Of a stretch of 34,988 bases of DNA, positions 12,391 to 20,144 are shown piece after piece. Numbering within the stretch: the stretch's first letter is position 1; every line of letters starts with the position of its first letter. Location: positions 1 to 34,988 of the forward strand of contig JAUNCY010000010.1 in the NCBI GenBank assembly GCA_030526325.1. The letters are read 5' to 3'. Made by a program: the position numbers and the translations under genes. The notes under the pieces were generated by a model. That model searched no databases, was not told where the DNA came from, and saw only the letters and a list, made by a program, of their open reading frames with translations. The stretch comes from Bacillota bacterium (GTDB lineage Bacteria; Bacillota; Clostridia; Peptostreptococcales; Anaerovoracaceae).

Positions 12391-13089
12391 TTAATTTGAA
12401 AGCTTGAGAGGATTGATTTTTACTCCCGGGCCCATTGTTGTAGCAATTGTAACGCTTCTCAGATACTGACCTTTTGCAGCAGCCGGTTTAGCTTTGATGA
12501 TTGCTTCGATAAGAGCCTTGAAGTTTTCTTCCAGCTTTTCTCTTCCGAAGGAAACCTTTCCTAACGGGCAGTGAATGATATTTGTTTTGTCGAGTCTGTA
12601 CTCAACTTTACCTGCTTTGATTTCCTTGATAGCTTTTTCAAGGTCAAATGTTACTGTACCGGATTTCGGGTTAGGCATAAGGCCTTTAGGACCTAAAATC
12701 TTACCGAGTTTACCAACTGTACCCATCATATCAGGTGTTGCAACTACTACGTCAAAATCAAACCAGTTTTCATTTTTGATTTTGTCAGCAAGCTCTTCAG
12801 CTCCGACAAATTCCGCACCTGCTGCCTGAGCTTCTTTTTCTTTTTCGCCTTTTGCAAATACGAGAACTTTCTTTGTTTTTCCTGTGCCGTGCGGAAGTAC
12901 GATAGCGCCTCTAACCTGCTGGTCAGCATGTCTTCCGTCAACGCCCAGCTTGATGTGGATTTCCACTGTTTCATCGAATTTAGCTTTTGATGTCTGGAGA
13001 GCAGCATCAATAGCTTCGTCTAATTCGTATAATTTGCTTCTGTCAATTAATTTTGCAGATTCTTTGTAAGCTTTACCTCTTTTAGGCAT
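12391..13089 (-). CDS. rplA: 50S ribosomal protein L1
   Basis: L1 forms the mobile stalk at the ribosomal E site and in many bacteria also represses its own L11-L1 mRNA. The 232-residue protein has the family's N-terminal segment ([23 protein letters not shown]) and the signature [18 protein letters not shown] region around residues 128-145. The ATG follows AAAGGAGG. It lies 54 bp after rplK; a 198-bp leader separates it from rplJ. Confidence 0.97.
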   Translation of the reverse strand: MPKRGKAYKESAKLIDRSKLYELDEAIDAALQTSKAKFDETVEIHIKLGVDGRHADQQVRGAIVLPHGTGKTKKVLVFAKGEKEKEAQAAGAEFVGAEELADKIKNENWFDFDVVVATPDMMGTVGKLGKILGPKGLMPNPKSGTVTFDLEKAIKEIKAGKVEYRLDKTNIIHCPLGKVSFGREKLEENFKALIEAIIKAKPAAAKGQYLRSVTIATTMGPGVKINPLKLSN

Positions 13090-13143
13090 ATTATCCTCCT
13101 TTGTGGTACGAACGGTTTCCCTCCCACTTAATTAAACCTACGA

Positions 13144-13572
13144 TTATTCACCTGTTACTACAATACCCATGCTTCTTGCTGTACCTTTAATCATATCAGC
13201 TGCAGAGTCAAGGTTTGCTGCATTAAGGTCAACCATCTTAAGCTGTGCGATTTCTCTTACCTGATCCATTGTAACTGTAGCGACCTTATTTTTGTTAGGT
13301 TCACCGGAGCCCTTCTGGATTCCTGCTGCTTTCTTTAAAAGTACAGGTGCAGGCGGAGTCTTCGTAATAAATGTAAATGATCTGTCTGCGTACACTGTAA
13401 TAACTACAGGTATGATCATTCCTTGCTGGTCCTGAGTTTTAGCATTGAACTGTTTACAGAAGTCCATAATGTTTACACCCTTCTGACCAAGAGCAGGTCC
13501 AACCGGTGGAGCCGGATTTGCATTACCTGCAGGGATTTGCAGTTTGATGTATCCATCTACTTTCTTTGCCAT
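13144..13572 (-). CDS. rplK: 50S ribosomal protein L11
   Basis: L11 sits at the GTPase-associated centre of 23S rRNA and takes part in the stringent response. The correct start is the ATG at 13572 ([12 protein letters not shown]), 8 nt after GGAGG; the open frame upstream is leader sequence without homology. The 142-residue chain has the proline-rich N-terminal domain ([20 protein letters not shown]) and the C-terminal rRNA-binding domain ([26 protein letters not shown]). It follows nusG by 95 bp and precedes rplA by 54 bp. Confidence 0.97.
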   Translation of the reverse strand: MAKKVDGYIKLQIPAGNANPAPPVGPALGQKGVNIMDFCKQFNAKTQDQQGMIIPVVITVYADRSFTFITKTPPAPVLLKKAAGIQKGSGEPNKNKVATVTMDQVREIAQLKMVDLNAANLDSAADMIKGTARSMGIVVTGE

Positions 13573-13667
13573 AATATTTCCTCCTTCCCCAAGAAATAAT
13601 ATATAACATAGCGCCTGAGACCTCGCTGTGCGGGTCAACCTCTGAATGTCTGTCTCCTGCCGCTTGT

Positions 13668-14225
13668 TTACGAAAGCTTTTCGACCTGAATGAATTCCAG
13701 TTCAACAGGCGTTTCCCTTCCGAACATGGAGATTCTGGCCTTGATAGTCTGTTTTTCCTCGTTTACCTCGTCAACAGTTCCGATGAAGCTGTCAAAAGGT
13801 CCGCTGATTACCCGAACCATATCGCCCGGTTCAACGTCGATTTCAACTCTGACTGTTTCTATTCCCATCTTTCTTACTTCTTCTTCTGTAAGAGGGATGG
13901 GCTTTGATCCGTGACCAACAAATCCCGTAACCCCCTGTGTATTTCTCACAAGATACCAGGATTCGTCTGTCATCACCATTTTAACAATAACATATCCCGG
14001 GAAGATTTTTCGTGTTTTTACTTTTCTTTGACCGTTTTTTACCTCAACCGTTTCCTCTGTGGGAACGACTATATCCAGAACCAGGTCCTGCATATTACGG
14101 TTTTCAACGATTTTTTCAATATTCGCTTTTACTTTGTTTTCATGTCCCGAGTAGGTATGAACAACATACCAATACGCCGAGTTGTCTCTAAACTCCTCGG
14201 TCTGGATATTATCTAATTCACCCAT
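13668..14225 (-). CDS. nusG: Transcription termination/antitermination factor NusG
   Basis: NusG binds RNA polymerase and modulates pausing, Rho activity and transcription-translation coupling. The 185-residue protein has the NGN domain ([14 protein letters not shown] at about 19-32; [22 protein letters not shown]) and a C-terminal KOW motif ([19 protein letters not shown] at about 133-151). The ATG follows AAGGAG. Position between secE and rplK is the universal bacterial arrangement. Confidence 0.97.
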   Translation of the reverse strand: MGELDNIQTEEFRDNSAYWYVVHTYSGHENKVKANIEKIVENRNMQDLVLDIVVPTEETVEVKNGQRKVKTRKIFPGYVIVKMVMTDESWYLVRNTQGVTGFVGHGSKPIPLTEEEVRKMGIETVRVEIDVEPGDMVRVISGPFDSFIGTVDEVNEEKQTIKARISMFGRETPVELEFIQVEKLS

Positions 14226-14275
14226 TTCACTGCTCCTTCAGTTTGTTATTCTATGCCCACCGCTGCATATAACAT

Positions 14276-14479
14276 CTATGCGCCGAACAGAACATTCAAT
14301 CCTGCTGCAAATATCGAATCCAGAAGCCAAAAACCTACTGCGAATAAGGCACAAGCAATTAAGACCATACAAGTATAAGAACCCAATTCTTTTTTTGTTG
14401 GCCATACAACCTTTTTAATTTCAGTTTTGACGCCTTTCAAATACTCTTTCAGGCCGCCTTTTTTCTTTTCTGTTGCCAT
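14276..14479 (-). CDS. secE: Preprotein translocase subunit SecE
   Basis: A 67-residue membrane protein: a charged amphipathic N-terminal segment (EYLKGVKTEIKKVVWPTKKEL, about 12-32) followed by one transmembrane helix (about 37-60). This is the short single-span SecE typical of Gram-positive bacteria, which clamps SecY in the SecYEG export channel. A GAGGT ribosome site precedes the ATG. It lies between rpmG (36 bp) and nusG (50 bp). Confidence 0.96.
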   Translation of the reverse strand: MATEKKKGGLKEYLKGVKTEIKKVVWPTKKELGSYTCMVLIACALFAVGFWLLDSIFAAGLNVLFGA

Positions 14480-14515
14480 TATAAACCTCTATTCTAAAAA
14501 ACCTTATCAGGAATA

Positions 14516-14665
14516 CTATTTTGTTTCTCTGTGGAGAGTATGTTTTTTGCAGAATTTGCAGTATTTCTGCATTTCAAGTCTGTCCGGATCGTTTTTCTTG
14601 TTTTTCATTGTATTATAGTTTCTCTGTTTGCATTCTGTACATGCAAGTGTTACTTTAACGCGCAT
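14516..14665 (-). CDS. rpmG: 50S ribosomal protein L33 (zinc-binding type)
   Basis: A 49-codon gene starting at the ATG 14665-14663 after GGGAGGAT. The product [17 protein letters not shown]... carries two CxxC pairs (CTEC near residues 9-12 and CKFC near 36-39), so it is the zinc-ribbon form of L33. It is the first gene of the rpmG-secE-nusG-rplKA transcript, behind a near-consensus promoter. Confidence 0.96.
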   Translation of the reverse strand: MRVKVTLACTECKQRNYNTMKNKKNDPDRLEMQKYCKFCKKHTLHRETK

Positions 14666-14740
14666 TTATTTATCCTCCCGAATTAAGTATTTGCACAAAT
14701 TTAATAGACTTCATGATTTTTCATCTGAAGCCGCCTTGTA

Positions 14741-14769
14741 ATAATATCACAATTAAATTATCGTGTCAA
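14741..14769 (-). promoter_or_regulatory. Sigma-A promoter of rpmG-secE-nusG-rplKA
   Basis: Minus-strand TTGACA (14769-14764), 17-bp spacer ending in TGA (extended -10), TATTAT (14746-14741). This is the closest match to consensus in the window, as expected for ribosomal genes. It begins immediately after the ridA terminator. Confidence 0.88.
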
Positions 14770-14770
14770 T

Positions 14771-14809
14771 ACAAAATGCGGCCGGATTCGAAGAATCCAG
14801 CCGCGTTTT
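14771..14809. terminator. Bidirectional terminator after ridA
   Basis: An 11-bp stem (14778-14788 with 14794-14804, one A/C-type mismatch, 5-nt loop) is flanked by T-rich sequence on both strands (ATTTTGTATT on minus, GTTTTTATAG on plus). It separates the ridA transcript from the rpmG promoter. Confidence 0.8.
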
Positions 14810-14843
14810 TATAGTTTCGTTTAAGTTTCAGCTATGAACTAAA

Positions 14844-15248
14844 TTATTCTTCGCATTTGAAGATGAATTCCATTTCAACGAGTACGTTCGGGAGCATTCT
14901 TGAAACCTGGATGCAAGCTCTTGTTGGGAATGGAGCGTTTGGCATGATTTCTTTGTAAGCTCTGTTTACTTCGCTGTACATATTGTAGTCTAAGATGAAG
15001 ATTCTGCATGTGAGACAATCTTCGAGTGTTGAACCAACTTCTGCAGCAGCTAATGCAGCGTTTTCAAGACATCTCTTTGTCTGTTCATAGTAATCGTTTG
15101 GAGCCATATCATCTGTTTCTGGTTTTGTTCCATCAGGATATGTAGCAATCTGTGTTGTGAAGAATAAGTCACGATATTTTGTTCCCTGTACGTATGGGCC
15201 ATGTACTGAACCTAAAGTTTTTTCATTAAAAATAGCTGTCTGTTTCAT
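14844..15248 (-). CDS. ridA: RidA family (reactive imine deaminase)
   Basis: This 134-residue protein belongs to the RidA/YjgF/UK114 family. RidA enzymes hydrolyse reactive imines such as 2-aminoacrylate and 2-aminocrotonate (from serine and threonine dehydratases) to pyruvate and 2-oxobutyrate. The family signature near the C-terminus is present: PTRACIQVSRMLPNVLVEMEF, including the Arg that binds the substrate carboxylate. The N-terminus is a little unusual (GSVHGPYVQGTKYRDLFFTTQ instead of the common GPYSQA form), so it may be a divergent subgroup. It follows the 2-hydroxyacid dehydrogenase by 57 bp; together they could pass a 2-oxo acid from imine to hydroxy acid. AAAGGAG precedes the ATG. 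Confidence 0.85.
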   Translation of the reverse strand: MKQTAIFNEKTLGSVHGPYVQGTKYRDLFFTTQIATYPDGTKPETDDMAPNDYYEQTKRCLENAALAAAEVGSTLEDCLTCRIFILDYNMYSEVNRAYKEIMPNAPFPTRACIQVSRMLPNVLVEMEFIFKCEE

Positions 15249-15305
15249 CTTTGTTCTCCTTTTCTCTAAATAATATTTATAGTTATAGGTTATAACTAGC
15301 GAGAC

Positions 15306-16331
15306 TTAAAAAAGTTTGTCTGCAACTGCTTTGTTTACGAGATTTTCAGGAACTTTCTTGTCGTGGAGTAATTCTACGAGCTGTCTGAGTGCAATGATTC
15401 TTGCATCTTCGAAAGCTTCTACTGATACGAATGCAGCATGCGGAGTAACTACAGCATTTTCTAAGCCGAAGAGTTCAGATTTTTCTGTAGCTTCGTCTTC
15501 GATAACGTCGATACCAGCGCCTCTGATCCATCCTTCTTTAAGAGCTTTTACGAGAGCAGGTTCGTCAACAACCTGACCTCTTGCTGTGTTGATGAAGTAA
15601 GCTGTGTCTTTCATCATCTTGAACTGTTCTTCGCCCATGAGGTGATATGTTGAAGGTCTGCCCGGTGTTTCTTTCATTACGAGTGGGCAGTGCATTGAAA
15701 CGAAATCAGATTCTTTTAATAACTGTTCTAATGTTTCAACTTTTTCTACTCCGAATTCAGCAAGGTATTCAGCTGATTTTGTAGGAGCCCAGCATGTAAC
15801 TTTCATTTCCATAGCTTTGAGGATAGGAATCATGTATCTTGGAATTGATCCGAAGAATACGAGACCTACTGTCTGACCAGCTAATCTTCTTACCATTGGT
15901 CCGCCAAGGTGTGGATTCCATTCGCCTTTAGCTGTAGCTCTGTTGAGGAGTGAAATCTTTCTTGCAACGTCAAGCATAAGACCTACTGTATGTACAGCAA
16001 CTTCAGGTGTGCAGAATCCAGGGCTGTTTGTAACTGCCATGCCTTTTTCTGTAGCAGCATCGATATCAACGTTTGAATATCCGATAGCCTGGAGAGCAAC
16101 GATCTTACATTTGTCTTCCATCTTTGCAATTACGTCAGCATTTACGTCAAAGAATTCAACAACGATACCGTCTGCATCTTTAACTGCTTCTAAGAAAGCT
16201 TCAGGTTTATCTCTGTCTTCGCCATTTTTGAATTCGATTAATTCGATGTCATCTACGCCCCATTCTTTTAAGAGCTGATTTTCAAAATCAAGAGTGTCAT
16301 CAACGTTGTAGTAAACTACTTTTTTCATCAT
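15306..16331 (-). CDS. D-2-hydroxyacid dehydrogenase family, degenerate nucleotide motif
   Basis: A 341-residue member of the D-isomer-specific 2-hydroxyacid dehydrogenase family, which interconverts 2-oxo acids and (R)-2-hydroxy acids with NAD(P)H. The catalytic triad is intact: Arg251 (NTARGQVVDE), Glu278 (GIDVIEDE) and His298 (VVTPHAAF). The dinucleotide loop is not: the usual GxGxxG reads F159-F-G161-S-I-P164, losing the first and third glycines, and the acidic residue normally ending the second Rossmann strand is replaced (CWAPTK). It may use NADP(H) or bind the cofactor differently. Two adjacent ATGs exist; the second (16328) lies at better distance from GGGAGG. First gene of a two-gene unit with ridA. 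Confidence 0.85.
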   Translation of the reverse strand: MMKKVVYYNVDDTLDFENQLLKEWGVDDIELIEFKNGEDRDKPEAFLEAVKDADGIVVEFFDVNADVIAKMEDKCKIVALQAIGYSNVDIDAATEKGMAVTNSPGFCTPEVAVHTVGLMLDVARKISLLNRATAKGEWNPHLGGPMVRRLAGQTVGLVFFGSIPRYMIPILKAMEMKVTCWAPTKSAEYLAEFGVEKVETLEQLLKESDFVSMHCPLVMKETPGRPSTYHLMGEEQFKMMKDTAYFINTARGQVVDEPALVKALKEGWIRGAGIDVIEDEATEKSELFGLENAVVTPHAAFVSVEAFEDARIIALRQLVELLHDKKVPENLVNKAVADKLF

Positions 16332-16417
16332 GTGTCCTCCCTATAAAATTAATTTATAATTACGGCCTCTGCCATAATGCCAAATTTGTGGTTCAGCATA
16401 TGTTTTATAATATAACC

Positions 16418-16446
16418 AATTTATATTATTTTTGGTAAAATGTCAA
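16418..16446 (-). promoter_or_regulatory. Promoter of the 2-hydroxyacid dehydrogenase-ridA unit
   Basis: A perfect TTGACA (16446-16441) with 17 bp to TAAATT (16423-16418); TATAAA two bases earlier is an alternative -10. The leader to the gene is about 85 nt and A+T-rich. The remainder of the 350-bp gap (16332-16681) holds the fprA terminator and no gene. Confidence 0.6.
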
Positions 16447-16513
16447 CTACTAACGCTAAAAAAGGGTGCGGCACAATAACCGCGGGCAAATCCCTCTTCA
16501 CATACTGAAAATA

Positions 16514-16554
16514 TGCAAAAAACAGCAGAAAAAGCGGTTATAAAGCCGCTTTTT
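16514..16554. terminator. Terminator after fprA
   Basis: Stem AAAAAGCGG/CCGCTTTTT (16529-16537 with 16546-16554, 8-nt loop) followed on the minus strand by CTGCTGTTTTTTGC. T-runs on both sides make it potentially bidirectional. It lies about 130 bp after the fprA stop; the stretch 16555-16681 holds nothing I can name. Confidence 0.75.
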
Positions 16555-16681
16555 CCTTTCATTGCTCTATTATAACGGGTTATTTCTGCCTTTGTTCTAT
16601 TCCTTGCCCATCAGGCCTGAGTTTCACTGATTTTCCCGCAAAACCGCCGAATCCTGTGCATTAGATTAACTGTTTTCTGTT

Positions 16682-17902
16682 CTATTTTTCTCCGTTTACA
16701 GATTCAATAATTGCGTCTGCAAGCTTGTCAAGCTCTCCCGCTTTATCCGGAAGCAGGGATGAAGCCACAGACAGACGTCCGCCGATAAGAGTCATGTCTT
16801 TAAGCTGTTCGGTTATGTATTTTTCCATAAGATCTCCGGATTTAGGAGCCCATGAACCGTTCTCAACCACAGCAAAGGTTCTCTTCTGAAGGTTAAGAGC
16901 CTTCATATCCGTGAGGAAATTATGCATTACCGGATAAATTCCAAGATTATATGTGACTGAAGCCAGAACAATGTGGCTGTATTTGAATGCATCGGAAATC
17001 AGATATGATACCTGAGTGTTTGATACATCGTATACCGCAACATTTGTCAAACCTTTTTCACACAGCTTCGTAGCCAGTGCCTGAGCGGCAGCCTCTGTAT
17101 TTCCATACATGGATGCATATGCTATCATTACGCCCTTTTCTTCCGGTTCGTATGTGCTCCAGTGCTGGTATTTGTCGAGAAGATATTCGAAATTATTTCT
17201 CCATACCGGTCCGTGAAGCGGACAGATGAATTTAATCTTGTCAAGAACTCCGGCAGCCTTTCCGAGAAGAAGCTGTACGTGAGGTCCGTATTTACCTACA
17301 ATGTTTGTATAATATCTTCTTGCGTCATCGAGCCAGTCTCTGTCGAAGTCCACTTCGTCGTTGAAAAGCTTTCCGTCCAGTGCGCCGAAGGATCCGAAAG
17401 CGTCTGCTGCAAACAGAACTCCGTCTGTAAGATCGAGAGTAACCATTGCTTCAGGCCAGTGAACCATAGGTGCAGCGATAAATGTCACTTCGTGCTTTCC
17501 GAATTTGAAGGTATCCCCTTCTTTTACTTCTATGCAGTTTTCTTCTTTCACTTTGAACCCGAACTGACTCATTATCAGGAATGCCTTGCGCGTAGATATT
17601 ACCTTTACGTCAGGCCATCTCAGGAGAACCTCTTCGAGAGAAGCTCCATGGTCCGGTTCCATGTGATTTATCACCAGATAGTCCAGAGGTCTGCCTTCGA
17701 GAAGATATTCGATATTTTCTATAAACTGACGGCAGGATGACCAGTCTATTGTGTCAAATACTACAGAGCTCTCATCCTTAAGGAAATATGAGTTGTATGA
17801 AACTCCGCGAGGAATCGGATGAATGTTTTCAAACAGCGCCAGTCTGTGGTCGTTTGCTCCGATCCAGTATAAATCTTCCGTTACATTTCTTACGCAGTAC
17901 AT
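16682..17902 (-). CDS. fprA: Flavodiiron protein (FprA-type O2/NO reductase)
   Basis: A 406-residue flavodiiron protein, a soluble enzyme that reduces O2 to water or NO to N2O and protects anaerobes. The metallo-beta-lactamase-like domain (about 1-250) has a complete diiron ligand set: His80, Glu82, Asp84, His85 (HMEPDH), His148, Asp167 and His230. A flavodoxin domain follows (about 257-400) with the FMN loop ASMYGNTE. There is no fused rubredoxin or flavin reductase, so an external donor is needed. The gene starts 20 bp after a protein that ends in a rubredoxin domain, the obvious candidate donor. GGGAGGTG precedes the ATG. Codon use is less biased than in the neighbouring fermentation genes. 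Confidence 0.95.
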   Translation of the reverse strand: MYCVRNVTEDLYWIGANDHRLALFENIHPIPRGVSYNSYFLKDESSVVFDTIDWSSCRQFIENIEYLLEGRPLDYLVINHMEPDHGASLEEVLLRWPDVKVISTRKAFLIMSQFGFKVKEENCIEVKEGDTFKFGKHEVTFIAAPMVHWPEAMVTLDLTDGVLFAADAFGSFGALDGKLFNDEVDFDRDWLDDARRYYTNIVGKYGPHVQLLLGKAAGVLDKIKFICPLHGPVWRNNFEYLLDKYQHWSTYEPEEKGVMIAYASMYGNTEAAAQALATKLCEKGLTNVAVYDVSNTQVSYLISDAFKYSHIVLASVTYNLGIYPVMHNFLTDMKALNLQKRTFAVVENGSWAPKSGDLMEKYITEQLKDMTLIGGRLSVASSLLPDKAGELDKLADAIIESVNGEK

Positions 17903-17922
17903 TAATTACACCTCCCTGCATC

Positions 17923-19839
17923 TTATGCTTTGATAAACTGATCTTTTCCTTCGCCGCATTCCGGACATACCCATTCTTCCGGAACTCTTTCAAACGGTGT
18001 TCCCGGATAGATGTCATTTTCAGGATTTCCCTTTGCCGGGTCGTATTCGTAGCCGCAGCCTCCGCAAACATAGCGGTCTCCCACAGGAGCTGCCTTCGGC
18101 GGCTCAGGTCTCTTCATCTTAACCATAGGAGGAGCCGGTTTTTTAGCTTCTCCGTTGTCAAGAGCAGCGGTGAGAAGCGGCAGTATCTCCATAACGTCTC
18201 CTACGATACCGTAATCACAGTTTTTAAATATAGGTGCGTTTCCGTTTATATTAATTGCCACAATAGTTGAAGCATCTTTTATTCCCTTGAGATGCTGGGC
18301 TGCGCCGGAGATGCCGCAGGCAATGTACAGATTGCCGGAGAATTTCTGACCGGACATGCCGACGTATCTGTTCAGAGGAACGTATTTAAGAGTTTCCGCA
18401 ACAGGTCTTGACGAACCTATAGCTGCTCCTGCCTGAACCGCAAGGTCTTCGATAAGCTTCATATTTTCCTTTGCTCCGATGCCCTTTCCTGCGGACACTA
18501 CTCTTTCCGCTTCGACAATAGGTGTATCGATAGGAATTCCCACGGTGAAATCATATCCGTCGTTCACAAGTGCTTCTACGAGTGCATTAACCTTTTCCTC
18601 CGCAGTTCCGTCCTTGAATATCTTTTTCTTTCTGTATCCTGTAACCGGTACAGCTTTTTTAGGTCCCGGAGCGCCTGCACCGGATTCCTTAGGCAGCTTT
18701 CCGATAAGATGGGAAGCTATTACCACTCTCTGAATCTCGTTTGTTCCTTCATATATGGTTGTTATCTTGGCATCTCTGTAAGCTCTTTCCACTTCCATTC
18801 CTTTCATGAATCCGGAACCGCCGAAAATCTGAAGGGCGTCGTTTGTTACTTCAAGAGCTATATCAGAAGCATACATCTTTGCCATAGCAGATTCCATACC
18901 GTAAGGAACATGCGCCTCCTTCAGTTCCGCTGCGGAGTAAATAAGGAATCTTGCACATCTGAGCTTTGTTGCCATATCCGCAATTTTAAATGAAACCGCC
19001 TGCTGGGCTGCGATAGGTTTGCCGAACTGTACACGTTCCTTTGAATATTCAAGAGCATGCTCATAAGCACCCTGGGCAATACCGAGTGCCTGGGCTGCAA
19101 TTCCTATTCTGCCTCCGTCAAGAGTTGCCATTGCAATTTTAAAGCCGTCTCCTTCTTTTCCGAGCAGGTTTTCTTTCGGCACTTTCACGTCATTGAAGAT
19201 GAGTTCCGCTGTTGAAGAAGATCTGATGCCCATCTTGTCGTAATGGTCTCCGAAGCCGAAGCCTTCCCATCCCTTTTCAACTATAAATGCGGATATCCCC
19301 TTTGTTCCGAGATCCGGATTTGTGGAAGCAAAAACTACGTATGTATCTGCTTTTGGAGCATTGGTAATAAATATTTTGCCTCCGTTGAGAACGTAGTGAT
19401 CGCCTTCGAGCACCGCGGTTGTCTCTGTTCCGCCGGCATCCGAGCCTGCATTAGGCTCTGTAAGACCGAAAGCGCCTATCTTTTCTCCTTTGCACAATGG
19501 AATGAGATACTTCTGTTTCTGCTCTTCTGTACCGAATGCGAAAATCGGCCATGTACCCAGAGAAACATGTGCTGAAAGTATTACGCCTGTTCCGCCGTCT
19601 ACTCTTGCCAGTTCTTCAACCGCAATAGCATAGCTCATAACATCCAGACCTGCTCCTCCGTACTCCTTTGGATAAGGAATTCCCATAAGGCCCATTTCAC
19701 CGAATTTTTTCATCTGCTCTCCCGGGAAAAGATTTTCTTTATCCATAAGAAAAGCTATCGGCTTGATCTCAGTTTCAGCAAATTCTCTTACCTGCATTCT
19801 GAGAGCCTCATGAGCGTCGCTTGTTTTGAATAACATCAT
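17923..19839 (-). CDS. Acyl-CoA dehydrogenase / ETF-alpha FAD domain / rubredoxin fusion
   Basis: A 638-residue three-domain protein. Residues 1-381 are a complete short-chain-type acyl-CoA dehydrogenase, with the catalytic base Glu364 in [10 protein letters not shown]. Residues about 441-560 match the FAD-binding C-terminal domain of ETF-alpha (GSSRPVAET, then [15 protein letters not shown] and the [17 protein letters not shown] segment); the ETF-alpha N-terminal domain and ETF-beta are missing. After a Pro/Lys-rich linker, residues 589-636 are a rubredoxin with Cys592, Cys595, Cys625 and Cys628. Electrons could flow acyl-CoA to FAD to FAD to iron. The next gene, 20 bp on, is a flavodiiron protein. 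Start is one of two adjacent ATGs after AAGGAGG. Substrate chain length is unknown. Confidence 0.93.
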   Translation of the reverse strand: MMLFKTSDAHEALRMQVREFAETEIKPIAFLMDKENLFPGEQMKKFGEMGLMGIPYPKEYGGAGLDVMSYAIAVEELARVDGGTGVILSAHVSLGTWPIFAFGTEEQKQKYLIPLCKGEKIGAFGLTEPNAGSDAGGTETTAVLEGDHYVLNGGKIFITNAPKADTYVVFASTNPDLGTKGISAFIVEKGWEGFGFGDHYDKMGIRSSSTAELIFNDVKVPKENLLGKEGDGFKIAMATLDGGRIGIAAQALGIAQGAYEHALEYSKERVQFGKPIAAQQAVSFKIADMATKLRCARFLIYSAAELKEAHVPYGMESAMAKMYASDIALEVTNDALQIFGGSGFMKGMEVERAYRDAKITTIYEGTNEIQRVVIASHLIGKLPKESGAGAPGPKKAVPVTGYRKKKIFKDGTAEEKVNALVEALVNDGYDFTVGIPIDTPIVEAERVVSAGKGIGAKENMKLIEDLAVQAGAAIGSSRPVAETLKYVPLNRYVGMSGQKFSGNLYIACGISGAAQHLKGIKDASTIVAININGNAPIFKNCDYGIVGDVMEILPLLTAALDNGEAKKPAPPMVKMKRPEPPKAAPVGDRYVCGGCGYEYDPAKGNPENDIYPGTPFERVPEEWVCPECGEGKDQFIKA

Positions 19840-19963
19840 ACCGCCTCCTTCTGTTGATTATACCGGCATTCGCCCCTTCTCCGGCTTTTCACCCTGATTG
19901 CGGGGAATATTTCTGCCGGCTGTATTTTATTATTCTGCTATTTTAATTCAGTTTGTTATCTAT

Positions 19964-19992
19964 ATATTATAATTTTTGAAGCCCGCTGTAAA
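19964..19992 (-). promoter_or_regulatory. Candidate promoter of the fusion protein-fprA unit
   Basis: Minus-strand TTTACA (19992-19987), 17 bp, TAATAT (19969-19964); TATAAT at 19971-19966 is an alternative with a 15-bp spacer. The -35 lies inside one arm of the long palindrome at 19979-20021. The rest of the 305-bp gap down to the gene (19840-19963) is leader with no clear structure. Confidence 0.45.
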
Positions 19993-20021
19993 TGTAACTT
20001 TGTCACATTTACAGCGGGCTT
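19979..20021. repeat. Long perfect palindrome, 17-bp arms
   Basis: The 17-bp arms (19979-19995 and 20005-20021; arm begins AAGCCCGCTGTAAATGT) pair perfectly around a 9-nt centre. It lies between the terminator of the iron alcohol dehydrogenase and the fusion-protein gene and overlaps the candidate -35. No T-run follows on the minus strand, so it is not a typical terminator in the direction of transcription. Confidence 0.85.
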
Positions 20022-20084
20022 TCTATTTCATTTTCACATCACTTTCAGCGGGAATTTTAATTTATGCCAGCTTTACCTTTTTTA

Positions 20085-20113
20085 CCCAAAAAAGGAACAC
20101 CCGAAGGTGTTCC
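20085..20113 (-). terminator. Terminator after the iron alcohol dehydrogenase
   Basis: A perfect 8-bp stem GGAACACC/GGTGTTCC closed by a UUCG tetraloop in the transcript (20094-20101 with 20106-20113), followed by TTTTTTGGG. It ends the large fermentation cluster. Confidence 0.88.
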
Positions 20114-20144
20114 CGAATTCATATCCTGCGATATTATTTTAAGA

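Noticed and set aside
13573..13638. Upstream extension of rplK by 22 codons
   Set aside because: The L11 family starts at MAKKV, directly after GGAGG; the extension is leader.
18100..18300. Separate ETF-alpha gene or a frameshift joining two genes in the 638-residue fusion
   Set aside because: The frame is continuous, linkers are plausible, and no ribosome site or start is seen at the domain borders.
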